A DNA stretch of 9,554 nt from CAYSBK01 sp964429265. Its GTDB lineage: Bacteria > Planctomycetota > Phycisphaerae > Sedimentisphaerales > Anaerobacaceae. Below the pieces are notes generated by a model. The model had not been told where the DNA came from. It saw only the letters and a program-made list of their open reading frames with translations, and did not search any database. Positions 1-6,962 of this stretch are shown in pieces. Both the position numbers and the translations under genes were made by a program. Positions within the stretch are counted from its first letter, which is position 1. The number at the start of each line of letters is the position of its first letter. The stretch covers positions 1 to 9,554 of the forward strand of contig CAYSBK010000090.1 of assembly GCA_964429265.1 (NCBI GenBank), given 5' to 3'.

Positions 1-906
1 AGCTGCAATATCAGCCGACATGCCGGTTTCTACATTGCAACCTGGGCACACGCCTACAACCAAACCAAAGACCCCGTGTTCCTCAAGGCGATTGAGCGAG
101 TCCTCATATTCAAACAGGCCAGTCGCCATCCCATAACGCGGGCACTACCCAGTGACCGCGCCGCCAACTCGGTCGTCCGCTGGCTCAGCGACATCACAGG
201 CGAAGACGTAAAGCTCAAGCACGACCCCCGCATCGGCGGACTCCATTCCCACGTGGCCGGCACCTTGTCCCTCGCCATCGACCTGCACAACGCCGCACAG
301 CTCGTCACCGGCGAGCTGCGCGAAATGATGCTCAGCTTCGCAGCCACCGAAGACAAGCACTTCCTGAAATACCACGAAGGCCTCGGCGAAAACACCGAAT
401 ACCTGTTCGTCGACCTTGCAGGCGTCAGCACGATGAAACCGTTTGCAAAGGGACGCTCTTATTGCCCGATATGGGATACCGGTTACGGCACCAACACCGA
501 GGCCCAGTGTGCGATGATATGCTACGAACGCTGGCGCCGACTGCCGCCCGGCGAAATCAAAAACGGCTATCAGCGCCTGATTATGGCCTGCGCCCACCGG
601 TACCTGAAAAAACAACCGCCTGCCGGTGCCGTTCAAAAACCAGGCATCATCGGAGATATTGTCCTGCTGATGACCGCCGCTTATGAACTTTCCAACGACC
701 ACACGTATCTCCAGCGGGCCGATTATTTCGCCGGGCTCGGCTTGGAACAGTTCCTGGATATCTCGCCCCTGCCGCGAGTGGCGGTGGGCTTCGAACATTA
801 TGAAGCCATCACCCGTGGCGATACAATGATGATGGCGCTTTTGAAGCTGTGGCATACCCACAACAAGCTACAGGTCCCACTGGACCTGGTTTACCCGGAT
901 AGATAG
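1..906 (+). CDS. Helical-hairpin (alpha/alpha-toroid-like) protein, 5' end missing
   Basis: The frame is open from base 1 with no start, so the gene begins upstream; 301 residues are visible before TAG at 904-906. I do not recognise a named family. Helical hairpins recur, each with small or aromatic residues followed by a T-x-D-type turn and a further helix: ARHAGF-like segment at residues 6-35, HSHVAGTLSLAIDLHNAAQL at 82-101, a segment starting GYGTNTEAQC at 161, GIIGDIVLLMTAAYELSND at 215-233, and YEAITRGDTMMMALLKLW at 267-284. This layout is typical of (alpha/alpha)6-toroid glycoside hydrolases and polysaccharide lyases, so a role in exported glycan breakdown is an inference from fold style and from the sialidase-like gene 54 bases downstream. 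No catalytic residue can be assigned. Any signal peptide would lie outside the window. It is probably co-transcribed with the next gene. Codons are strongly biased to C in third position. Confidence 0.8.
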   Translation, partial: SCNISRHAGFYIATWAHAYNQTKDPVFLKAIERVLIFKQASRHPITRALPSDRAANSVVRWLSDITGEDVKLKHDPRIGGLHSHVAGTLSLAIDLHNAAQLVTGELREMMLSFAATEDKHFLKYHEGLGENTEYLFVDLAGVSTMKPFAKGRSYCPIWDTGYGTNTEAQCAMICYERWRRLPPGEIKNGYQRLIMACAHRYLKKQPPAGAVQKPGIIGDIVLLMTAAYELSNDHTYLQRADYFAGLGLEQFLDISPLPRVAVGFEHYEAITRGDTMMMALLKLWHTHNKLQVPLDLVYPDR

Positions 907-930
907 TTGTTTGCCGAACGGTTCTATAAG

Positions 931-957
931 TTGACCTCGTATTTTGAGAAAGGTCGA
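931..957 (+). promoter_or_regulatory. Hairpin that could hide the ribosome binding site of the gene at 961
   Basis: TTGACCT at 931-937 can pair with AGGTCGA at 951-957 (seven pairs, one of them U-G) around a 13-base loop. The right arm contains the AGG of the likely Shine-Dalgarno AAAGG (949-953), which sits seven bases before ATG 961. Folding would block initiation. Because the upstream gene ends at 906, a ribosome finishing there would not itself cover the stem for long. Whether this acts in the cell is inference; short stems of this kind also arise by chance. Confidence 0.35.
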
Positions 958-960
958 AAA

Positions 961-3681
961 ATGCACGACGGAAAGCTCCTTCCATTCGTCTTGGCTTTGC
1001 TTGCAGGTCTTATTGCTGTCGTCCCCGGCTGGTCGGCCCAGATGCCGGCTGCTCCGACCTATACCAACTCGATAGGGATGAAATTCGTCCGCATCGAGCC
1101 TGGAACCTTTCAGATGGGCCAGCTCAAGCGCCTCGTCCCGGAAGTCCTGCCCCTTATCGAGGGCGGCGACCGCGGCGGAAGGTTTGACCTCCTGGCCGAA
1201 GGCGACTACGACGAAAGACCCGTCCATACCGTCACGATAAACCGGCCGTTCTATATGGCCGTTTACGAAGTGACCAACAAACAATACGAGCTGTTCGACC
1301 CTGCCCACAAGAGACTCCGCGGCAAGGACGGCGTCTCCACCCGCGACGACGAGGCGGCCGTCTTCATTAGCTGGTACGACGCCGTCGCCTTCTGCCGCTG
1401 GCTTTCCGACCTCGACAACCTCCCATATCGCCTGCCCACCGAGGCCGAGTGGGAATACGCCTGCCGAGCCGGTACCACCACCAACTACTACACCGGTGAC
1501 GTCCTGCCCGATGAGTTCATCAAGGCCGCACACAAGGAACCCGACCACAAGGTCAAGCTGTTCGTCGGCCGCACTCCACCAAACAAGTGGGGCCTGTACG
1601 ATATGCACGGCAACGTCGAGGAATGGTGCTACGACTGGTACGGCCCATACACCAGCGACCACGCCGTTGACCCGGTCGGGTATATCGACGGCGACTTCAA
1701 GGTCGCACGCGGCGGCAGCCACAGCACCGTCCCCTACTACTTGCGCAGCGCCAACCGAATGGGAACCGTCCCCGAAGAAAGACACTGGCTGCTCGGCTTC
1801 CGCGTCGTCATCGCTGAACTGCCCGACGCAAAACCGCTGCCGCTTCCACCCAAACCCCTCTATCAACAAAACGTCGCCCAGCAGGTGCCCCCGGACATCC
1901 TGGATGCACCGGACCCGACCAAGCCATATTTCAAAGGCCCTCGCAAGTTCGTCAAAATCCCCAGGCAGGCCGTAGGCCCGCTTTTCGCCGGACACAATCA
2001 CAGCCCCTTCATCACCGCCTGTCCAAACGGCGACCTCCTGGCAACCTGGTTCACCTGCGTCTCAGAAAGTGCCCGCGAAATGGCACGTGCCGGCGCTCGC
2101 CTGAGATGGGGACGCGACGAATGGGAACCGGCCTCGCTGTTCTGGGACGCCCCCGACCGCAATGACGCAATGGCCGCACTCTGGCACGACGGAAAAGGCA
2201 CCATCTACAACTTCCTCGGCATCGGCAGGGGGTGGAGCTACGGAACACAATCACTGGCCCTGAGAACCTCCACCGACAACGGCGCAACCTGGTCGAAAGT
2301 AAGGATATTCTATCCCGAACACAAACCACCACGCGGAACCTGGGGGGGAAATTGCTTCACAGGCCCCGTCTTCAGAACCAACGACGGCGCAATCGCCGTT
2401 GTCACCGACGGTTTCCCCACCCTTTGGATCAGCCGCGACGAAGGACTCACCTTCCAAGGCTGCGGCGGAACCATCAACGGAAATCACCCCGGCGTCATCC
2501 AGCTCAAGGACGGAAGACTGCTCGGCTTCATCCGCGGTCACGAACTCCGCGCACCGGTCGTTGTAACCACCTACAATGATTTGGGCCGGACCAAAACCCA
2601 CCGCACCAGGGGCTGGCAAATGGCCAAGTGCATATCAGCCGACCTCGGCAAAACCTGGACAAAAACCCCAAGCATCTTCCCCGGCATCGGCGGCGGACAA
2701 CGCCTCGCACTTTTGCGACTCCGGAACGGAGACATCTTCTTCGCATCGTTCGCCGACCGTGGCATCATCATTACCGACTCGTCCGGCGCAAAACGGGAAG
2801 TCCGCGGCCTGTTCGCCGCCGTCTCCGAGGACGAAGGCAAAACCTGGTGCAACGTCCGCCTTGTCAGTGATGACGGCCCCGGCCGACCCGCTATGACCAC
2901 CAATGGCGGCTTCTTCGCATTGAGCCGCCGCAACGCCGAGTACCGCGGATACCTCGCCGCCTGCCAGGCACCCAACGGCCTGATTCACCTGGTAAGCAGT
3001 TACTCCCACTACACCTTCAACCTCGCCTGGCTGAAAACCCCGCCGCCACCCCTGAAGTATCCCCCCATCCACGTCAAGCACGAAATCGAAACCTTCGACG
3101 GCCCCGACAACTTCGACCTCGACAACTGGGAACCCTATCACGGCCACCAGGGAGGCTTCAACGGCCGAGGCCAGTACACCATTATCTCAAACTCGCACTT
3201 CCAGGGAATGAACCGACTCATCGGCGAAGGCTCCTTCGAAATAACGATGGCCTTCAAAAACATACATTACAACCCCCGCGGCGATACCTCCTCCCCCGGC
3301 ATCACCATCTGGATAAAGGATGCGATGATGCGACGCCTGCACTTCTACATAAGGGACGACCGCATCGATCTGGGCCTGGCGGACGAAGAGGACCGCAAAC
3401 CATTCCCCGAGGGACGCAAGTACAGAATCGAGTATGCCCGGCCGCCAACGTCCGCCAACTTGAAGTTCATCTACCACGAAAACAACCAGCAGGTCCGCAT
3501 ATTCTACGGCCTCAATGGAGAAGAACCTGTTCACGAACTGCCCTACAGCAAGGCCGGGATATTCTTCGGCAGGCCCCTTACCGAGTGCACCGCCGTTTAC
3601 ATTATGATGAGCAACGGCCGCGTCGACTGCGACTACTTCGAAATAAAACCACTGCCCAGGTACGACATCTCCCCGCCCTGA
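961..3681 (+). CDS. Exported FGE-type (SUMF1-like) / sialidase-like BNR fusion protein
   Basis: 906 residues. ATG 961 is preferred over the in-frame TTG at 907 because AAAGG lies seven bases upstream and the protein then opens with a signal peptide (MHDGKLLPFV, hydrophobic to about residue 22, cleavage near SA-QM). Residues 36-285 are an FGE-sulfatase-type domain: NSIGMKFVRIEPGTFQMG, RPFYMAVYEVTNKQYE, YRLPTEAEWEYACRAG, WGLYDMHGNVEEWCYDW and RGGSHS. The two active-site cysteines of true formylglycine-generating enzymes are absent (T256 and L261 by alignment), so oxidation of a sulfatase is unlikely; the domain may bind a ligand or have another role. Residues about 340-690 form a BNR/sialidase-like propeller with four Asp boxes (STDNGATW 437, SRDEGLTF 491, SADLGKTW 559, SEDEGKTW 622), but no FRIP arginine motif is seen, so sialic acid is not assured as substrate. 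Residues about 705-900 are beta-rich, possibly a LamG/concanavalin-like sandwich. Likely second gene of an operon with the toroid protein. Confidence 0.9.
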   Translation: MHDGKLLPFVLALLAGLIAVVPGWSAQMPAAPTYTNSIGMKFVRIEPGTFQMGQLKRLVPEVLPLIEGGDRGGRFDLLAEGDYDERPVHTVTINRPFYMAVYEVTNKQYELFDPAHKRLRGKDGVSTRDDEAAVFISWYDAVAFCRWLSDLDNLPYRLPTEAEWEYACRAGTTTNYYTGDVLPDEFIKAAHKEPDHKVKLFVGRTPPNKWGLYDMHGNVEEWCYDWYGPYTSDHAVDPVGYIDGDFKVARGGSHSTVPYYLRSANRMGTVPEERHWLLGFRVVIAELPDAKPLPLPPKPLYQQNVAQQVPPDILDAPDPTKPYFKGPRKFVKIPRQAVGPLFAGHNHSPFITACPNGDLLATWFTCVSESAREMARAGARLRWGRDEWEPASLFWDAPDRNDAMAALWHDGKGTIYNFLGIGRGWSYGTQSLALRTSTDNGATWSKVRIFYPEHKPPRGTWGGNCFTGPVFRTNDGAIAVVTDGFPTLWISRDEGLTFQGCGGTINGNHPGVIQLKDGRLLGFIRGHELRAPVVVTTYNDLGRTKTHRTRGWQMAKCISADLGKTWTKTPSIFPGIGGGQRLALLRLRNGDIFFASFADRGIIITDSSGAKREVRGLFAAVSEDEGKTWCNVRLVSDDGPGRPAMTTNGGFFALSRRNAEYRGYLAACQAPNGLIHLVSSYSHYTFNLAWLKTPPPPLKYPPIHVKHEIETFDGPDNFDLDNWEPYHGHQGGFNGRGQYTIISNSHFQGMNRLIGEGSFEITMAFKNIHYNPRGDTSSPGITIWIKDAMMRRLHFYIRDDRIDLGLADEEDRKPFPEGRKYRIEYARPPTSANLKFIYHENNQQVRIFYGLNGEEPVHELPYSKAGIFFGRPLTECTAVYIMMSNGRVDCDYFEIKPLPRYDISPP

Positions 3682-3723
3682 TCCGGCCGCCCAAAGGCAC
3701 TGCCGCTCGGTTCACACCCGCGC

Positions 3724-3788
3724 CCGGGCTTTTCCAATGCAAAACAAGCCCCGGCGGCGCCACGACCGGCTTTTACGCCGGCCGGTTT
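3724..3788 (+). terminator. Tandem hairpins, possible transcription end of the left operon
   Basis: Forty-two bases past the stop at 3681, CCGGGCTT (3724-3731) pairs with AAGCCCCGG (3746-3754) with one bulged C, and the inner TT/AA can add two pairs. A second stem, ACCGGC (3765-3770) with GCCGGT (3781-3786), has a ten-base loop and is followed by only three T (3786-3788). The long U-run of a classical intrinsic terminator is missing, so this is a weak call; placement just after a gene and before a fresh promoter is the main support. Confidence 0.35.
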
Positions 3789-3939
3789 AGCCTGCCCGCC
3801 GCCAAACGCCCTCAAACGAAAATCCCGGCAATCCCATTGCCTCACAAGAGAATGCCTCACAGCCTAAGCGGATTCCTGAGTATAATTATTGGTGGGCAAC
3901 GGTGAAATTATGTTTTTTTTCGCGAGTGTATATCAAAAA

Positions 3940-3951
3940 ACTCAATTGAGT
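3940..3951. promoter_or_regulatory. Perfect 12-base palindrome next to the -35 box
   Basis: ACTCAATTGAGT is its own reverse complement and ends one base before the TTGACA at 3953. Beyond one mismatched pair, symmetry continues for two more pairs on each side (AA at 3937-3938, TT at 3953-3954). A symmetric site abutting a -35 box is a typical place for a dimeric transcription factor to bind. No regulator gene is present in the window, and the factor cannot be named. Confidence 0.45.
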
Positions 3952-3952
3952 G

Positions 3953-3980
3953 TTGACAGCCGGCGCTATCCTGGTATACA
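3953..3980 (+). promoter_or_regulatory. Sigma-70-like promoter for the Calx-beta/ThuA gene
   Basis: A perfect TTGACA (3953-3958) is followed after 16 bases by TATACA (3975-3980), and the TGG just before it gives an extended -10. The region is AT-rich against a GC-rich background. Transcription would start near 3987, giving a leader of about 105 bases before the GTG at 4095. It is the best promoter seen in the window and makes the middle block an independent transcription unit from the left operon. Confidence 0.65.
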
Positions 3981-3986
3981 TATACC
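3973..3986. promoter_or_regulatory. Inverted repeat covering the -10 box
   Basis: GGTATA (3973-3978) and TATACC (3981-3986) are exact reverse complements separated by CA. The repeat covers the whole -10 element and ends at about the expected transcription start, so a protein bound here would block polymerase. Together with the palindrome at 3940-3951 it frames the promoter. The two dyads differ in sequence, so they would need two factors or one tolerant factor. AT-rich -10 regions are easily symmetric by chance, which lowers the confidence. Confidence 0.35.
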
Positions 3987-4082
3987 CGCTGAAATATGCC
4001 GGTTTCGCCGCCGGAGATAGCTTTGCCTTGTCGTTTACAAGTTACGGATATGCCGTTGATCGATGAGCCCACCCATATTGAA

Positions 4083-4087
4083 AAGGA
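4083..4087 (+). promoter_or_regulatory. Ribosome binding site choosing GTG 4095
   Basis: AAGGA lies seven bases before GTG 4095. The in-frame ATG at 3996 would be nearly leaderless given the promoter position, and the ATG at 4050 has only a poor GGA three bases away and would put an acidic stretch before the signal peptide. GTG 4095 gives a short, positively charged n-region directly before the hydrophobic core. Confidence 0.6.
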
Positions 4088-4094
4088 AAAGTCC

Positions 4095-6854
4095 GTGTAC
4101 GTGAAAGTCGCATTGATGATCCCGCTTGCCCTGTTCTTTGTCCCGTTCGCCGGTTGCCTTGCAAAAGCTGCTCCTGCGCGGGTCTCGTTTGTATCGCCCG
4201 CATCCGGGGCTGTGGAAATGAACGGCACAGGCGGCTCCGTCGGCGAAGAAGGAACCGCCCGGATCAAGGTGCGGCTTTCAAGTCCTCAAAAAAGCCTCGT
4301 CACCGTGGATTACTCGGTCGTTGGCGGCACCGCATCAGGGGCAGGACTGGACTATGTGCTCGAGCCTGGTACGCTTATATTCAAACCCGGAGAGACCGAA
4401 AAAGAGATCCCCGTAATCATAATTCGGGACGGGCGTGACGAAGAAGATGAGACGATCGACCTGGCTTTATCCAATGTCAAAGGCGGTACTTTGGGGTCAA
4501 TCACCAGGCACACTTATACTATCATCGATCCTCGGCCCTTCATATATTTTTCACCTTCTAAAGCTGTTCAATCGGAGTCGGAATCTCCGTTGAAAGTTAC
4601 AATCAAGCTGTCGGCGCCGTCGGACAAGACCGTTTCAGTCAACTACGGCATGCTGACCAGCACGGCTTCATCAGGCGTCGATTTCGAGGAACTGCCGCCG
4701 GGCAGGCTGATCTTCAAACCGGGCGAGACTTCAAAAACGATTGAGGTTTCGCTTATCGCCGACGATGTTCCCGAGAAAAACGAGTTGTTGGTGCTGGAGC
4801 TGTCGAATCCGATAAACGCCAGGCTCAAGGAGACGAAATACGTTTGCACAATACTCGATAAGCCGGTTGAATCCCCCGCCGTCAAAAGAGGGCCGGATTC
4901 GGGAAAAATCAAAGGTGTGATCATAACCGGCCAGAGCAATCATGATTGGAGAAAGGGCACGAATGCCATCAAGCAGATATTCGAACAGTCCGGGCTTTTT
5001 GATATAGACGTGGCGATCAGTCCCGGTGAAGACGAAGACGTTAAAACGTACAAGCCGAACTTCTTCGCCTACGACGTGGTCATACTTAATTACGTCGGTG
5101 ATAGTTGGTGCCGTGAAACTGAAAAAAACCTCGAGGACTATGTCAGAAACGGCGGAGGACTCGTGGCATGGCACGCTGCAAATAACTCGTTTCCCGAATG
5201 GCATGAATACAACCGTATGACGGGCCTTGGAGGCTGGGAGCACCGCAACGAGAAATGGGGCCCCTACCTGCGATGGACCGGCAACAGGGTACTGCGCGAT
5301 TATTCGCCGGGGGAAGCCGGGTTTCACCCCGGTAAGCACGTCACCAAAATTATCATCAGAGAACCTGAGCATCCGATTATGAAGGGGCTACCGAAAGAAT
5401 GGCTTCACTCGCGAGACGGATTGAACATCGGAATGCGCGGCCCGGCCGAGAATATTCAGATTCTGGCGACGGCCTATGCGGACGTCGAAATGGATGAAGG
5501 TACGGGTGAAAACGAGCCGATGATCTGGACGGTTAAATACGGCAAGGGCAGGGTCTTTCATACATTGCTGGGCAATACCGGCGCAACACCCTCGGTAGGA
5601 ATAGAATGCGTCGGTTTCATAACAACGTTGATTCGCGGCACCGAGTGGGCCGCCACCGGACAGGTAACATACCAGGTTCCGGCAGACTTTCCAACGAGCA
5701 CCGAAGTTCGACGCTGGGATGCATATAACCCGCCGTACCTGAAGAAAGCACCCCCCGGTGTTTGCACCGTCCAGTTCGAAAAGATTTCCTCTTCATCCGT
5801 AGAGGCAAATGGACAATTAGAGATTCCTGTGGTGCTTTCCCACGCGCAGGATAAACCCGTGACGGTTGATTACAAAAGGGTACGAAGTACCGCCAGCGAT
5901 AAAAAAGATTACCATCTTAAATACGGAACGCTGACCTTCGAGCCGGGCCAAACGCGCAAGGTCCTCAGGGTAACCACTTTCGATGACGACGACGGCGACC
6001 ACCCCAAAACGATGGCGCTGCGATTGTCGAATCCGACCAACGCGGTTCTGGGCGGCAAGAGCCTGTTCACTCACACGTTCATCGACAATGACGGCCTGGA
6101 GTGGGATGGAAAGATATGGTACTACTCGGATGTCCCCGCAAATTATGTCATCAACGGCCGGTGGCAACTCGAATGGGAACCGGTTCCCGGTCGGCAAATC
6201 GTTACCAAATTGCAAGCCCAGCGACTCAGCGAACCGGGAGATGTCGCCGAATTCACGTACAAGTGGCTCAGCGACGGCCCGACGACGGGCTGCGACTGCA
6301 TGCCTTTCAGCGGATGTATCGATGACGACGTCACGTGCACCGCCGGAACTGGTGATTTCTATATGGGGCTGTTTGATTCGAGCGGCGGCGGTTACGTTAC
6401 TGCGGATGGGGGCGGAGTTGACAATGAGGTCTTCCGAGGATACAGAGGCTACAAGTTCTGTGTCAGCCCGCATGTAAGCAAGGACGCCGGCAGAATTCTC
6501 GACCAAAACGGCAAAACTCATATCCCGGGCGGCATCTGCAAGCGAAAACACCCCTCGGCAGACTCGGTGCTTCTTAGCGGGAACTTCAATTACAAACGAT
6601 TGAAGATCACCGGAGGCTACGACCTGCCGCTCAATACATTCTCGGTATTAAAGCTCAGGCTCGAAAGGCTTGATAATAATTCGATTGAGGTATCCATAAC
6701 GCTTAACGGCGTTACCTATACCGCGATCGACGACGACCCGGCGGATCAGCCGCAAAATATTGACGTATTTGCAATTTGTTATCCCAATGCCAGAAATTAT
6801 ACGCGGTGGGTACTGGCCCCCGTTGGGAAACTGATAAGAAAGAGTGAAGATTGA
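4095..6854 (+). CDS. Exported Calx-beta / ThuA multidomain protein with novel C-terminal domain
   Basis: 919 residues from GTG 4095. The N-terminus (MYVKVALMIPLALFFVPFAG, then C21) is an export signal; FAGC could be a poor lipobox, or AKA at 23-25 a signal peptidase I site. Two Calx-beta domains follow (about 28-146 and 149-256), each with the V-x-Y, TAS, F-x-PG-x-T and L-x-LSN pattern. Residues about 272-530 are a ThuA-type domain (class I glutamine amidotransferase-like fold): HDW 283, ILNYVGDSW 330, GGGLVAWHAANNSFPEW 353, HPIMKGLP 426 and KYGKGRVFHTLLGN 481. Compared with the usual ThuA pattern, DEL after the WH-type motif reads DGL (441-443) and the LGH-type histidine is N494. A third Calx-beta domain covers about 557-665. 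Residues 667-912 form a domain shared with the next gene, with cysteines at 733, 735, 741 and 748. ThuA relatives in Planctomycetota often accompany sugar metabolism, but a specific reaction cannot be assigned. Calx-beta domains bind calcium or mediate adhesion in known proteins. Confidence 0.88.
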   Translation: MYVKVALMIPLALFFVPFAGCLAKAAPARVSFVSPASGAVEMNGTGGSVGEEGTARIKVRLSSPQKSLVTVDYSVVGGTASGAGLDYVLEPGTLIFKPGETEKEIPVIIIRDGRDEEDETIDLALSNVKGGTLGSITRHTYTIIDPRPFIYFSPSKAVQSESESPLKVTIKLSAPSDKTVSVNYGMLTSTASSGVDFEELPPGRLIFKPGETSKTIEVSLIADDVPEKNELLVLELSNPINARLKETKYVCTILDKPVESPAVKRGPDSGKIKGVIITGQSNHDWRKGTNAIKQIFEQSGLFDIDVAISPGEDEDVKTYKPNFFAYDVVILNYVGDSWCRETEKNLEDYVRNGGGLVAWHAANNSFPEWHEYNRMTGLGGWEHRNEKWGPYLRWTGNRVLRDYSPGEAGFHPGKHVTKIIIREPEHPIMKGLPKEWLHSRDGLNIGMRGPAENIQILATAYADVEMDEGTGENEPMIWTVKYGKGRVFHTLLGNTGATPSVGIECVGFITTLIRGTEWAATGQVTYQVPADFPTSTEVRRWDAYNPPYLKKAPPGVCTVQFEKISSSSVEANGQLEIPVVLSHAQDKPVTVDYKRVRSTASDKKDYHLKYGTLTFEPGQTRKVLRVTTFDDDDGDHPKTMALRLSNPTNAVLGGKSLFTHTFIDNDGLEWDGKIWYYSDVPANYVINGRWQLEWEPVPGRQIVTKLQAQRLSEPGDVAEFTYKWLSDGPTTGCDCMPFSGCIDDDVTCTAGTGDFYMGLFDSSGGGYVTADGGGVDNEVFRGYRGYKFCVSPHVSKDAGRILDQNGKTHIPGGICKRKHPSADSVLLSGNFNYKRLKITGGYDLPLNTFSVLKLRLERLDNNSIEVSITLNGVTYTAIDDDPADQPQNIDVFAICYPNARNYTRWVLAPVGKLIRKSED

Positions 6855-6905
6855 GCAGTCCCATTGTCAATTAACGTAGGGTACTTGCACTGAACTGGTT
6901 ATGCC

Positions 6906-6935
6906 TTGAGATGAAGACCTGAACGAACGTATTTT
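6906..6935 (+). promoter_or_regulatory. Possible internal promoter before the lipoprotein gene
   Basis: TTGAGA (6906-6911) and TATTTT (6930-6935) are 18 bases apart in the 108-base gap between the two middle genes. A start near 6942 would leave about 20 bases before ATG 6963. The -10 match is mediocre. Read-through from the promoter at 3953 is equally possible, since no terminator hairpin is seen in this gap. Confidence 0.25.
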
Positions 6936-6962
6936 TGGTATGAATTTTTGGAGACGGTAGCA

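Larger units (their letters stand above)
3682..4094. other. Intergenic region: hairpins, promoter and leader
   Basis: There is no convincing gene here. The first part, to about 3870, is GC-rich and holds two hairpins behind the left operon. From about 3880 to 3990 the sequence becomes AT-rich and carries a promoter with two dyads. The last 105 or so bases would be the transcribed leader of the Calx-beta/ThuA gene. I compared the leader by eye with the cyclic-di-GMP (GEMM) and other common riboswitch patterns and found no match. Short open frames on both strands here lack ribosome binding sites and recognisable protein motifs. Confidence 0.6.

Noticed and set aside
145..861. - strand open frame of 238 residues opposite the toroid-like gene
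   Set aside because: The + strand frame has clear helical hairpin pattern and continues from outside the window; the antisense frame has no motif.
907..960. TTG at 907 as start of the FGE/BNR protein
   Set aside because: It follows the TAG directly, has no Shine-Dalgarno, and would add a charged stretch before the signal peptide.
961..1815. Active sulfatase-activating enzyme
   Set aside because: The two catalytic cysteines are absent and no sulfatase gene is in the window.
868..2001. Long - strand open frame (377 residues) opposite the FGE domain
   Set aside because: It lies antisense to a clearly recognisable protein, has low-complexity Val/Gly/Asp composition and no motif. C-ending codons on the + strand keep the antisense frame open.
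3585..3905. Open frames of 106 (+) and 75 (-) residues around 3585-3905
   Set aside because: They overlap the end of the BNR gene or fall in hairpin-rich spacer, with no start signals or protein-like motifs.
3996..4094. ATG 3996 or ATG 4050 as start of the Calx-beta/ThuA protein
   Set aside because: The first would be nearly leaderless from the predicted promoter; both put an acidic segment ahead of the signal peptide. GTG 4095 has AAGGA at seven bases.
3987..4094. Riboswitch in the leader
   Set aside because: No conserved core of a common riboswitch class could be recognised by eye, and predicted stems are only three to four pairs.
5817..6551. - strand open frame of 244 residues opposite the third Calx-beta domain and tail
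   Set aside because: It is a shadow of the well-supported + strand gene, with no ribosome binding site or family match.
6948..6962. TTG 6948 as start of the lipoprotein
   Set aside because: It overlaps the GGAG that serves ATG 6963; the shorter form gives a normal lipoprotein signal.
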